The notes under the pieces were generated by a model. That model ran no database searches, was not told the origin of the DNA, and worked only from the letters and a program-made list of their open reading frames with translations. From positions 40,641-104,640 of the forward strand of contig JANOYV010000100.1 in NCBI GenBank assembly GCA_031429105.1: a stretch of DNA of 64,000 bases, written 5' to 3'. The stretch comes from JAKFWF01 sp031429105 (GTDB lineage Bacteria; Pseudomonadota; Alphaproteobacteria; Rhizobiales; Hyphomicrobiaceae). Position 1 is the stretch's first letter. Every line of letters begins with the position of its first letter. Shown here piece by piece: positions 44,861 through 53,091 of this stretch. Position numbers and translations under genes: made by a program.

Positions 44861-45340
44861 GTGGCTAGATGGAAAACTAAGGATCCGTTCCCCCGAGTAC
44901 CACTCATTGCTTGTGGCGCTGTCGTTTCTCTGGCGCTGCTGAGTGCAGGCTTTACAAGTATCACGGGCGTTGGACAGCACAAAGTCGTGCTGCCGACAGC
45001 CATTGAACAACGCGACCTGATTTTTGCTGATCGAGCTGATGGCGCCATCGTCATTACAGAGCCGGGTGCGGCTGGAGTGCCCGTGCGGGTCATTCAGCCA
45101 GGGACCGACGGCTTCATCCGTGTCGCCGTTCGTGGCTTGGCGTTCGAACGCGAGCGAAATGGCGTTGGCAGCGCGGCGCCGTTCCGTCTCATGCGCTCCG
45201 CTGATGATCGGATGTGGCTGATCGACCCAGAGACCAACGGCAAGGTCGAGGTTAGCGCCTTCGGCCCCGGCAACCGCAACGTGTTCGCTCAGCTGTTTGC
45301 TTCGCACGCATCGAACTTGCCAAGAAAGGCCACACCATGA
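44861..45340 (+). CDS. puhC: Photosynthetic complex assembly protein PuhC
   Basis: 159 residues starting at GTG 44861 with CGGAG before it. A single membrane anchor (about 13-35, VPLIACGAVVSLALLSAGFT) is followed by a periplasmic domain with QRDLIFADRADGAIVI and GFIRVAVRGLAFERERNGVG, normal for PuhC. PuhC organises LH1 around the reaction centre and is needed for fast photosynthetic growth in Rhodobacter capsulatus. Overlaps the next gene by four bases. Confidence 0.88.
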   Translation: MARWKTKDPFPRVPLIACGAVVSLALLSAGFTSITGVGQHKVVLPTAIEQRDLIFADRADGAIVITEPGAAGVPVRVIQPGTDGFIRVAVRGLAFERERNGVGSAAPFRLMRSADDRMWLIDPETNGKVEVSAFGPGNRNVFAQLFASHASNLPRKATP

Positions 45341-45642
45341 TCGGTTCCTGGCTACACCCCCGCGAAGTTTTTGACGTGCCCTGCACGATCGAAATCGAAA
45401 ATACCTTCGAGAGCTTGCATGCCCACGTCGATCTAGACGGAAATATTGAGATCCAGGCAGGCGATCAGGTGCTGGTCCACGGCGATCCCATTCGGGTTCC
45501 CTACGGCGAAAAATGCACGCTCAGGCGACAGGCGACTGTGACGCGCGCAAATGCCTTGGATCGACTGATTACCAAGATCACCGCACGGCTAGAATTCACT
45601 GAACTATACGAAGTAAGTTTCTCGTCCGGGAGAAAGCTATGA
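45337..45642 (+). CDS. Small conserved protein between puhC and acsF
   Basis: 101 residues, soluble, starting MIGSWLHPREVFDVPCTIEIEN and continuing with HVDLDGNIEIQAGDQVLVHG and ARLEFTELYEVSFSSGRKL. A gene of about 90-105 codons holds the same place in photosynthesis clusters of many purple bacteria, so it is almost surely real and linked to reaction-centre/LH1 assembly or to the AcsF cyclase. It overlaps both neighbours by four bases. No catalytic motif is seen; the middle resembles a small beta barrel. I have not given a symbol, since puhD is used differently between species. Confidence 0.8.
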   Translation: MIGSWLHPREVFDVPCTIEIENTFESLHAHVDLDGNIEIQAGDQVLVHGDPIRVPYGEKCTLRRQATVTRANALDRLITKITARLEFTELYEVSFSSGRKL

Positions 45643-46709
45643 CGATCGAGACTTTGGGGCGCACGGCGCCAAACGAAGCGACCAAGATTGCTCAGACCGA
45701 TACGATGCTGAGCCCACGCTTTTATACGACCGACTTTACCGAGCTCGATAAGATGGACGTGTCCTCGGTCCGTGAAGAATGGGACAAGCTGTTGGGCGAA
45801 ATGCGCGCCGACCCGAACAAGACCCACTTCCGTCGCACCGATGCATGGGATGAGTTTGATCTGGCAAAACTGCCAGAGGGATTGCGCAAGGAATTCACCG
45901 ACTTCCTGGTGAGTTCGCTGACCGCTGAATTCTCTGGCTGCGTGCTCTATTCGGAAATGCGCAAGCGCGGCAAGAATCCTGACATCTGTGAATTGTTCAA
46001 GTTCATGAGCCGCGACGAGGCCCGCCACGCCGGCTTCATCAACGACACCCTAAAAGACATAAAAATGGGGGTCGATCTCGGCTTCCTGACTCGCGCCAAG
46101 AAGTACACATTCTTTCGACCGAAGTTTATCTTCTATGCGACCTACCTGTCAGAGAAGATTGGCTATGCGCGCTACATCACGATCTACCGCCATTTGGAGC
46201 GCAACCCGGACAAGCGCTTCCACCCGATCTTCAAGTGGTTCGAGAAGTGGTGCAATGACGAGTTCAGGCACGGCGAGGCGTTCGCACTGCTGATGCGGTC
46301 CAATCCGCAGTTGTTGTCGGGCATCAACAAATACTGGGTGAAGTTCTTCTTGCTGGCGGTGTTCGCCACGATGTACGTACGCGATCACGCACGGCCAGAG
46401 TTCCACAAGGCGCTTGGTGTCAACCCGACCGAGTACGGCATGCAGGTGTTCCGGATCACATCGGAAATCTCGAAGCAAGTGTTCCCGCTGACGATCGATA
46501 TCGATAACCCGAAGTTCCTCGTGCACCTGGAAAAACTGCGTTCGATCAGCGATGCCTTGGGCGAGGCTGAGAAACAAGGCGGATTTTTCGGTGGTCTGAA
46601 GCAGAAGGCCCTTGGTCTAGCTGCTGCCGTTCGATTCATTCGACTGTACGCTATGCCGACCAAGGAAAACGCATTGCCAGCTAACATCAGGCTTGCGCCG
46701 GCCTGGTGA
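45639..46709 (+). CDS. acsF: Aerobic Mg-protoporphyrin IX monomethyl ester cyclase
   Basis: 356 residues. AcsF forms ring E using O2 and a diiron centre. Two iron-binding motifs are seen: SGCVLYSEM ... MSRDEARHAGF and EKWCNDEFRHGEAF, that is the paired E-x(n)-DExRH ligands. The N-terminus TMLSPRFYTTDFTELDKMDVSS and RRTDAWDEFDLAKLPEG are normal. Presence of AcsF implies bacteriochlorophyll can be made with oxygen; the anaerobic BchE is not in the window but may exist elsewhere. Starts in a four-base overlap with the small ORF. Confidence 0.96.
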   Translation: MTIETLGRTAPNEATKIAQTDTMLSPRFYTTDFTELDKMDVSSVREEWDKLLGEMRADPNKTHFRRTDAWDEFDLAKLPEGLRKEFTDFLVSSLTAEFSGCVLYSEMRKRGKNPDICELFKFMSRDEARHAGFINDTLKDIKMGVDLGFLTRAKKYTFFRPKFIFYATYLSEKIGYARYITIYRHLERNPDKRFHPIFKWFEKWCNDEFRHGEAFALLMRSNPQLLSGINKYWVKFFLLAVFATMYVRDHARPEFHKALGVNPTEYGMQVFRITSEISKQVFPLTIDIDNPKFLVHLEKLRSISDALGEAEKQGGFFGGLKQKALGLAAAVRFIRLYAMPTKENALPANIRLAPAW

Positions 46710-46748
46710 AGTCACACCCTTCGGACACCTTTCAATAAATCAAGATCG

Positions 46749-47630
46749 ATGATGTCAGCATTCGCATTCTATGGCCTGATCGTTGCAGCCACGCTTCTCG
46801 TGTGGTGGTTCAGCACTGGACTCATTGTTTATCTTGATGGCTTGCCGAAAGGCACGTTCCGTTGGAGCTTCGGGGTCACCAGTGGGGTCGCCATGGCCGC
46901 TTTGTTTGGCCTATCGTTTTCCAACACCGAGACCACCGTAAGCAGCGCCGCGTTAGCCTTCTTCTGCGCGATCCTGGTGTGGGGTTGGAACGAAATGGCG
47001 TTTCTAATGGGCTACATCACAGGACCTCGCCCCGAGCCCTGCCCACCCGGTGCCGTCGGTTTCACCCGGTTCCGTTACGCAATGATGGCGCTTATTTATC
47101 ACGAGGTAGCACTTGTGTTGTCGCTAGGCCTGATTGCGGCGCTCACCCTTGGCCAAGCCAATCAATTCGGCCTGTGGACGTTCGCCTTGCTGTGGGTAAT
47201 GCGATTGAGTTCGAAGTTCAATCTGTTCCTGGGCGTGCCGAACCGAACGGAAGAGTTCTTGCCTGAGGGCTTGAGCTTCCTCAAAAGCTATTTCCGCAAT
47301 GCCGCGATGAACCCACTTCTGCCGATCGCGATCACGATTGCAACCGTGTGCTGCGTCCTTCTAGTGCAGCGAGCAGCAATTGCCGATACCGGTGGTTTTG
47401 AAGCTGTAGGCTTCACGCTGCTCAGTGCGTTGCTAGCGCTTGCAATTCTGGAACACTGGCTAATGGTCGTGCCTATTCCAGCTTCATTGCTGTGGGGCTG
47501 GGGACTGAGGTCGCATGAGGCAGCCGCCAAGCATCGAGCATCAGAGGCGCAATCTGAAAGTAGCGCGACGACGCAGCCGCCAAAGACACACTTTGCAGAC
47601 GCAAGAAAACAATCGCCCGTGATGACCTGA
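46749..47630 (+). CDS. puhE: Photosynthetic complex assembly membrane protein PuhE
   Basis: 293 residues with about seven hydrophobic segments (first MSAFAFYGLIVAATLLVWWFSTG). Family blocks are IVYLDGLPKGTFRWSFGVTS, FFCAILVWGWNEMAFLMGYITGPR, TRFRYAMMALIYHEVALVLS and MRLSSKFNLFLGVPNRTEEFLPEGLSFLKSYF. PuhE influences bacteriochlorophyll production and complex assembly. The C-terminal 40 residues are a polar tail not usual for the family. It follows acsF by 39 bases and precedes hemA, the conserved order. Confidence 0.9.
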   Translation: MMSAFAFYGLIVAATLLVWWFSTGLIVYLDGLPKGTFRWSFGVTSGVAMAALFGLSFSNTETTVSSAALAFFCAILVWGWNEMAFLMGYITGPRPEPCPPGAVGFTRFRYAMMALIYHEVALVLSLGLIAALTLGQANQFGLWTFALLWVMRLSSKFNLFLGVPNRTEEFLPEGLSFLKSYFRNAAMNPLLPIAITIATVCCVLLVQRAAIADTGGFEAVGFTLLSALLALAILEHWLMVVPIPASLLWGWGLRSHEAAAKHRASEAQSESSATTQPPKTHFADARKQSPVMT

Positions 47631-47670
47631 TCAGGCAGACGAACACGAGCTACTAAGTGGAGGAACACTA

Positions 47671-48963
47671 ATGAAACAAGACAACAGCAAGGCAGAGCGC
47701 AAGCCAGAGCTGCGCACAGCTGCAGCACCTTCGAGCTTCGAAGCGACATTCCATGCGCGCATTGCAGCGCTGCACGCCGAGGGCCGCTATCGCGTGTTCG
47801 CCGATATCAAGCGGACCAGAGGTTCATTCCCAAGTGCGGAGCGGCGGCGCGATGGCGCACTGAGTGGCGTTACCGTCTGGTGCTCGAATGATTATCTCGG
47901 CATGGGCCAGAACTCCAAAGTCCTCGCTGCAATGCACGAGGCAATCGATGCCGTCGGCGCGGGCTCGGGCGGTACGCGCAACATCTCGGGCACAACCCGC
48001 TATCACGTCGAACTTGAAGCTGAGTTGGCCGACTTGCATGGCAAGGAGGCAGCACTCGTCTTCACGTCCGCATTCGTTGCCAACGATGCAACACTTTCGA
48101 CCCTCCAGGATATGTTTCCAGGCGCGATCATTTTCTCTGACGAAAAGAACCACGCCTCGATGATCGCTGGCATCCGGCACGGTCGCGGCCAGAAGATGAT
48201 ATTCAAGCACAACGATCTGAACGACCTCGAGGCGAAGCTGAAGGCCGTTCCAGCCAGCACACCGAAAATCATTGCCTTCGAGAGCGTCTACTCGATGGAC
48301 GGTTACGTTTCGCCGATCGCTGACATCTGCGATTTGGCCGAAAAGTATGGCGCGCTGACCTACATCGACGAAGTGCACGCGGTTGGCATGTACGGTCCAC
48401 GCGGCGGCGGCATTGCGGAACGCGAAGGCGTGATGCATCGCATCGATATCATCAACGGCACGCTCGCCAAGGGCTTCGGTGTGATGGGCGGCTACATCGC
48501 GGCCAGCCGCAACTGCTGCGATGCGATCCGGTCGTATGCGCCAGGGTTCATTTTCACAACGTCACTAGCGCCAGCCGTGGTTGCGGGCGCGACCGCCAGC
48601 ATTCGCCATTTGAAGACCAGCACGATCGAGCGAACGACGCACCAGGAGCGGGCGGCGGCCGTCAAGGCGCGCCTTCATGCCGCAGGAATTCCGGTACTGG
48701 CAAACCCCTGCCACATCGTGCCCGTGATGGTGAATAACCCGGTCCACTGCAAAGCGGTCAGCGACACGCTGCTCGACAGCTACGGCATCTACGTGCAGCC
48801 GATCAATTACCCGACGGTGCCGCGCGGCACCGAGCGCCTGCGCATTACACCAACACCACTGCACACCGACGCGCAAATTGATCATCTCGTCACCGCGTTG
48901 AGCGCACTTTGGATGGAATGCCCCATCGCCAACGGTCGGACGGTGCGGTTAGCCGCAGAATAA
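47671..48963 (+). CDS. hemA: 5-aminolevulinate synthase
   Basis: 430 residues; typical HemA is about 400-410, so this has a 20-25 residue N-terminal extension. It condenses glycine and succinyl-CoA to 5-aminolevulinate, the entry to the tetrapyrrole path in alphaproteobacteria. Blocks: VTVWCSNDYLGMGQNSKV, GAGSGGTRNISGTTRYHVELE, ALVFTSAFVANDATL, FSDEKNHASMI, VYSMDGYVSPI, YIDEVHAVGMYGPRGGGIAER, and TLAKGFGVMGGY with Lys267 as the PLP lysine. GGAGG precedes the ATG. It is last in the bch/puh operon, tying precursor supply to pigment genes. Confidence 0.96.
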   Translation: MKQDNSKAERKPELRTAAAPSSFEATFHARIAALHAEGRYRVFADIKRTRGSFPSAERRRDGALSGVTVWCSNDYLGMGQNSKVLAAMHEAIDAVGAGSGGTRNISGTTRYHVELEAELADLHGKEAALVFTSAFVANDATLSTLQDMFPGAIIFSDEKNHASMIAGIRHGRGQKMIFKHNDLNDLEAKLKAVPASTPKIIAFESVYSMDGYVSPIADICDLAEKYGALTYIDEVHAVGMYGPRGGGIAEREGVMHRIDIINGTLAKGFGVMGGYIAASRNCCDAIRSYAPGFIFTTSLAPAVVAGATASIRHLKTSTIERTTHQERAAAVKARLHAAGIPVLANPCHIVPVMVNNPVHCKAVSDTLLDSYGIYVQPINYPTVPRGTERLRITPTPLHTDAQIDHLVTALSALWMECPIANGRTVRLAAE

Positions 48964-48996
48964 ATGTCGGTGAATTGAGATCTGGGGGGCACTTGC

Positions 48997-49971
48997 ATGT
49001 CTATTTCGCGTCGACTGTCGACGGCTCTGATCATGGGCCTAGCACTTTCACCGAGCGTCGCACGCGCCCAGACGTTTCCGACAAAACAAATTCGTTTGGT
49101 TGTTCCCTACCCTGCTGGCGGCCCGACCGACGCGCTTGCACGCATCATTGCGCAGGAGCTGACCGAGACCAAGGGTTGGACGATCATTGTCGAGAACAAG
49201 CCGGGCGCATCTGGGGCCATTGGTACACGCGAAGTCGCCAAGGCCGAGCCGGACGGCCACACGATTGTACTTGGCAACAACCAAACGCACGCAACGAATT
49301 CGTTCCTAATGAAAGAGCCGGGCTACGACCCGGTTGCCGACTTCGCTCCGTTGGCGGGTCTGGCGGATCTGCAGCACGCGCTCGTCGTGCGCAAGGATCT
49401 CGGCGTATCGACGGTCGCCGAACTCATCGCACTAGCGAAAAAAGATCCGGGCAAACTCAATTACGGGTCAACCGGCAACGGGTCCGGATCGCATCTCGCA
49501 ATGGAGTTGTTCAAGACCATTACTGGCACGCAGATGCAGCATATTCCCTTCAAGGGAGCGTCGCCCATGGCGCTTGAAATCATGGCAGGACGGATCGACG
49601 TTGCATTCGCCACCTTACCGTCGGTCCTGGGCCAAGTGCAGGCGGGGGAGATGAAAGCCATTGCTGTTGCATCTGCCGTGCGCGCGCCTCAGATGCCTGA
49701 CGTGAAGCTGCTCAAGGAACAGAGCGTGGTGGACGGCGAGGCCGATAGTTGGCTTGCGCTCTTCGCACCGGCGAAGACACCAGCGCCGGTCCTGGCTCAA
49801 CTATCCAAGGCCGTGTTGGATGCTCTCAGCAAGCCAACGATTGCCGCAAGCGCCGTCAAACAAGGCATCGCCGTCAACGTGCGCGCCCCCGACGCGATGA
49901 AAGTGTATCTTGGCACTGAGCTGAAAAAGTGGGCGGCAGTCGTCAAGCAGGCTCAAGTCAAGACGGATTGA
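48997..49971 (+). CDS. Bug/TctC-type tricarboxylate-transporter binding protein
   Basis: 324 residues with a signal peptide (LSTALIMGLALSPSVARA, cleavage before QTF). The mature start FPTKQIRLVVPYPAGGPTDALARIIAQEL, GKLNYGSTGNGSGSHLAMELFK and MQHIPFKGASPMALEIMAGRIDV are hallmarks of the Bug receptor family, which bind carboxylates or related small molecules in the periplasm. No TctA/TctB membrane gene is adjacent, so it is an orphan, as is common. It lies 33 bases after hemA but has no evident role in photosynthesis. Confidence 0.9.
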   Translation: MSISRRLSTALIMGLALSPSVARAQTFPTKQIRLVVPYPAGGPTDALARIIAQELTETKGWTIIVENKPGASGAIGTREVAKAEPDGHTIVLGNNQTHATNSFLMKEPGYDPVADFAPLAGLADLQHALVVRKDLGVSTVAELIALAKKDPGKLNYGSTGNGSGSHLAMELFKTITGTQMQHIPFKGASPMALEIMAGRIDVAFATLPSVLGQVQAGEMKAIAVASAVRAPQMPDVKLLKEQSVVDGEADSWLALFAPAKTPAPVLAQLSKAVLDALSKPTIAASAVKQGIAVNVRAPDAMKVYLGTELKKWAAVVKQAQVKTD

Positions 49972-50003
49972 GTGGGGCCGACGACGTCACGCCACGACCG
50001 AAG

Positions 50004-50495
50004 TCATGACGCCAGTACCTTGGTCATAACAATCGCATCGACCGAGGGTGTTTCGTGACGCAAGTAGTAGTCTTTGCGGCGGCCAACCTCGGTGCAGCCA
50101 AGCTTGGTATAGAGGGCAAGCCCCGCCACGTTGTCGGCTGCGACATCTAAGAAGACACGCTTGGCACCCGCCCGCGTCACCGCCCGGCTGAATGCGTCGA
50201 ACAGAATGCGTCCCATGCCGCGCTTCTGCCAATCGGGGGCGACGCCAATCGATATGATCTCCGACACGTCGGCTGCGATCTGGCCGATGATGAAGCCAGT
50301 CGTCACTGGTGGAATGCCAACGCGCGCAACAAATGCGACAGCGGCGGAGGCCTCAAGAAAGGGCTGCACGCCAGCCGTATCCCAAGGCGGATTGAACAGT
50401 TGCCCGTGCAGGCCCGCGATCTCAGCCGCATGGTCTGGGTCAGCGATCTTGAGCGAAACGTACTTGGTATCGAGCGGTCCGGGAGGCGGCAACAT
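50004..50495 (-). CDS. rimI: Ribosomal-protein-alanine N-acetyltransferase RimI-like
   Basis: 163 residues of the GNAT fold with acetyl-CoA site SIGVAPDWQKRGMGRILFDAFSRAV and ADNVAGLALYTKLGCTEVGRRKDYY, plus DPDHAAEIAGLHGQLFNPPWD at the start, typical of RimI. It acetylates the N-terminus of ribosomal protein S18 in E. coli. The ATG overlaps the stop of tsaB by one base, the standard tsaB-rimI arrangement. Confidence 0.88.
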   Translation of the reverse strand: MLPPPGPLDTKYVSLKIADPDHAAEIAGLHGQLFNPPWDTAGVQPFLEASAAVAFVARVGIPPVTTGFIIGQIAADVSEIISIGVAPDWQKRGMGRILFDAFSRAVTRAGAKRVFLDVAADNVAGLALYTKLGCTEVGRRKDYYLRHETPSVDAIVMTKVLAS

Positions 50496-51193
50496 CAGAC
50501 ACTTGGCTCCTGTCGTTGAATGAGTACGCCCGATTGCGGCTTGGCGTCGGGCTCGCGCAGATAGAGCGGGCGCGGGGGGGTAAGAATTGGCAATTGCAAG
50601 GCCATGCGCGCTAGAACGCGCGCCTGCGCGTCGACCGGTTCATCAATCAGCTCGATGCGATCGCGCTTTGCATCAGCTGCTGCAACGAGCAACGGCGCAC
50701 CAGTACCGGCAACCATGTGGGCCACACCTTGCAATGCATCGAGGGCGCTCCGGGGCGACACGACACAAGGCTCCGTCGTCGATTGCGTCTGAGGTCCATC
50801 AAAGGTCTGGAAATAGACGAGACCGTCGCGCGTTGAAACAGCGATTGCAATGGCCCCAACCGGGTGACGTTCGCGTAGGCCAGCCGCCATGACATGCAAA
50901 CTCGATGTCCCACGCACGGGCTTGCCCGTTGCAAGGGCCAGTGCACGGGCAACCGCAATTCCTGTACGAGCTCCGGTGAAGCTGCCCGGGCCTACCGTCA
51001 CAGCAAATGAACCAATATCTTCGATTGTAAGGCCAGCCTTGCTCAGTACATCGGCGATCATTGGCACGATACGCTCCGAATGCCCCTTCTCCATCAGCTC
51101 GAACTGATTGGCGTTGCGTGCACCTTCCCCTGCCCCCGGGTGAACGGCAGCGGAGCAGCTGACAAAACAGGTATCGAACGCCAGGATATTCAT
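50495..51193 (-). CDS. tsaB: tRNA threonylcarbamoyladenosine biosynthesis protein TsaB
   Basis: 232 residues. MNILAFDTCFVSCSAAVHPG, HSERIVPMIADVLSKAGLTIEDIGSFAVTVGPGSFTGARTGIAVARALA and GTSSLHVMA are standard for TsaB, the partner that supports TsaD in forming t6A37 in tRNAs reading ANN codons. Part of an operon with rimI; the RutE-like gene lies 83 bases upstream on the same strand. Confidence 0.93.
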   Translation of the reverse strand: MNILAFDTCFVSCSAAVHPGAGEGARNANQFELMEKGHSERIVPMIADVLSKAGLTIEDIGSFAVTVGPGSFTGARTGIAVARALALATGKPVRGTSSLHVMAAGLRERHPVGAIAIAVSTRDGLVYFQTFDGPQTQSTTEPCVVSPRSALDALQGVAHMVAGTGAPLLVAAADAKRDRIELIDEPVDAQARVLARMALQLPILTPPRPLYLREPDAKPQSGVLIQRQEPSV

Positions 51194-51276
51194 GAGTGCC
51201 GGTAGTGCATCGGATGATTAGTCCCCGCGCTCGTACACCCAAATGCAGGCATGCCGCTACTGCCCGAACGCAACCC

Positions 51277-51867
51277 TCAAATGATTTTCGCGATCTCATC
51301 GAAGGTAAAGCGCGGGCTGCGGGGAAATAACCCCTTTGGATCGCCGTATCCGATGTTCAGCAGGAAGTTGGATTTGTACGCTGTGCCTGCGAAAAAGCTG
51401 GCATCGACGCCAGCATTGTCGAAGCCGGACATGCCACCGCAATCGAGGCCAAGTGCGCGCACCGCCATGATCAGGTACGCACCCTGCAGCGTGCCGTTGC
51501 GGAAGGCGGTCGTGTTGGCATGCGCCTCACTCGAGGTGAACCAACTTTTGGCATCGGCGTGAGGGAACAGGCGCGGCAAGTGATCGTAGAACTTAAGGTC
51601 GTGCGCGATGATCGCAGTGACGGGCGCCGACATCGTCTTTTCGAGGTTGCCAGCCGACAGGTGGGCTTTAAGCTTTTCTTTGGCCTCGGCCGATTTCACA
51701 AACACCAGTCGCGCGGGCGAGCAGTTCGCACTCGTCGGCGCCATTTTCATTGTATCAACGAACTGGTGCAGCAGCGCGTCAGGCACCGGCGTCGACGACC
51801 AGGCGTTGTGGGTGCGCGCCTCGAAGAACAGTTGATTAAGGGCGGAATCGGAGAGCGGTAACGTCAC
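51277..51867 (-). CDS. Nitroreductase-family protein, RutE / malonic semialdehyde reductase-like
   Basis: 196 residues. The FMN-binding parts SALNQLFFEARTHNAWSSTPV, MKMAPTSANCSPARLVFVKS, and ALGLDCGGMSGFDNAGVD with NIGYGDP are those of the RutE/HadB group of small nitroreductases. In pyrimidine catabolism RutE reduces malonic semialdehyde; here no other rut gene is near, so a general stress or quinone-reductase role is also possible. It overlaps the NifU-like gene by four bases. Confidence 0.85.
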   Translation of the reverse strand: MTLPLSDSALNQLFFEARTHNAWSSTPVPDALLHQFVDTMKMAPTSANCSPARLVFVKSAEAKEKLKAHLSAGNLEKTMSAPVTAIIAHDLKFYDHLPRLFPHADAKSWFTSSEAHANTTAFRNGTLQGAYLIMAVRALGLDCGGMSGFDNAGVDASFFAGTAYKSNFLLNIGYGDPKGLFPRSPRFTFDEIAKII

Positions 51868-52424
51868 GCCCCCACCGCCTGCACTTCCATCACATCGGGG
51901 CAGAAGTGCTTGAGCAGGTTCTCGATACCATGCCTCAAGGTTGCTGTTGAACTCGGGCAGCCAGCGCAGGCGCCGCGCATGTGGAGATAGACGATGCCAT
52001 CACGGAAGCCTTCGAACGTTATGTCGCCGCCGTCCTGTGCAACCTGCGGACGCACGCGCGTTTCCAGCAGATCTTTGATGGTGGCGACCGTCTCGGCGTC
52101 CTTCGGATCGAAGTTGCTGCCGGCCTGCGCATCGGTGTTGGCGCCATCGACCACAGACGCGCCCGACAAATAGTGCTCCATGATCGCACCCAGGATCGCT
52201 GGGCGGATATGCTGCCACTCGGCTTCGCCCTTCGTTACCGAGATGAAATCCGAACCGAGGAAAACGCCATCAACGCCGTCGATCTCGAACAGTCGGGTGG
52301 CCAACGGCGAATTCGACGCTTCGCCCTTAGCGCGAAAGTCTGCCGTGCCATCGCCCAGCACTGGCTTGCCGGGGATGAATTTCAAGGTCGCTGGGTTTGG
52401 CGTCAGTTCGGTTTGAATGAACAT
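51864..52424 (-). CDS. NifU-like Fe-S scaffold protein (NfuA type)
   Basis: 186 residues from ATG 52424, preceded by AGGAGC; an upstream ATG in frame at 52448 is not preferred. The N-terminal Nfu_N domain reads MFIQTELTPNPATLKFIPG and FEIDGVDGVFLGSDFISVTK; the C-terminal NifU domain has RPQVAQDGGDITFEGF and the cluster-binding CAGCPSS. Such proteins carry [4Fe-4S] clusters to target enzymes. It starts a run nfu, RutE-like, tsaB, rimI. In this organism clients would include BchL/BchNB, but that is inference. Confidence 0.92.
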   Translation of the reverse strand: MFIQTELTPNPATLKFIPGKPVLGDGTADFRAKGEASNSPLATRLFEIDGVDGVFLGSDFISVTKGEAEWQHIRPAILGAIMEHYLSGASVVDGANTDAQAGSNFDPKDAETVATIKDLLETRVRPQVAQDGGDITFEGFRDGIVYLHMRGACAGCPSSTATLRHGIENLLKHFCPDVMEVQAVGA

Positions 52425-52592
52425 GATGGATGCTCCTGTAAATCTCAAAACGGCATCGGTGCCGCCCTGGATCAGCGCTCGTTTAGAACTATTTTAATCT
52501 AACCACCCAGTGCAGTCAAAGTTCGCTGGCTCGTTCGGATATCGGCCTAACGGTCTGACACTGCAAGGGCCAGAAAGGTTAAAGCAAATGAA

Positions 52593-52622
52593 AAACCCTC
52601 TCCTGTTGCCAGGAGAGGGTTT
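52593..52622 (-). terminator. Rho-independent terminator of the DUF1127 gene
   Basis: Perfect 12-base arms AAACCCTCTCCT and AGGAGAGGGTTT with a 6-base loop. On the minus strand the stem is followed by further T residues (five in all), so it ends transcription of the DUF1127 gene 70 bases after its stop and isolates it from the nfu gene. Confidence 0.8.
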
Positions 52623-52692
52623 CACTGAAGCGAGACTGGAGGGGAAAGCCTCAAACTTCAGGTTTCAATCCGGGGTAAGCCCTGATCGACGC

Positions 52693-52947
52693 TCAATACC
52701 GATCAACCGGGATATCCAAGAAAGAACGATCCGTTTCGTGAGCCACATCGGCAGCGCTGAGGCCAAGATCGCGCAAAGTGCGCTCATCCATTTGTGACAG
52801 AAGATGGCGCTCTTTGTGCACTTTGAGCATCAACCAGAAACGACCGAGTACCGCTGAATGGCGACCGTTGGTTGCCGAAAAGGCAACCGAGGGTACGCTA
52901 CCGGTCATCATGCCATTCAGTGTCGAAGTGTCCATTGTGCGGGCCAT
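52693..52947 (-). CDS. DUF1127-domain small protein
   Basis: 84 residues from ATG 52947, chosen because AAGGAGACGGGAC directly precedes it; the frame is open 35 residues further up but without a ribosome-binding site. The C-terminal half LMLKVHKERHLLSQMDERTLRDLGLSAADVAHETDRSF is the DUF1127 (YjiS-like) domain: an Arg/Lys-rich helix then MDxRxLxDLGLSxxDV. In alphaproteobacteria small DUF1127 proteins are linked with RNA turnover and phosphate or stress responses. It has its own terminator and diverges from the LysR gene. Confidence 0.8.
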   Translation of the reverse strand: MARTMDTSTLNGMMTGSVPSVAFSATNGRHSAVLGRFWLMLKVHKERHLLSQMDERTLRDLGLSAADVAHETDRSFLDIPVDRY

Positions 52948-53091
52948 GTCCCGTCTCCTTATGAGTTCTAACACCAGGGTCGATGCCATTGGTGAAGTTG
53001 TACGCTTCTCCCTTGCATAAGGAAAACGAATGTTATTTATATTGATCATCACGTTTCGTTATTTTGTCATAGTCCGAACGAGGCTGGCCAC

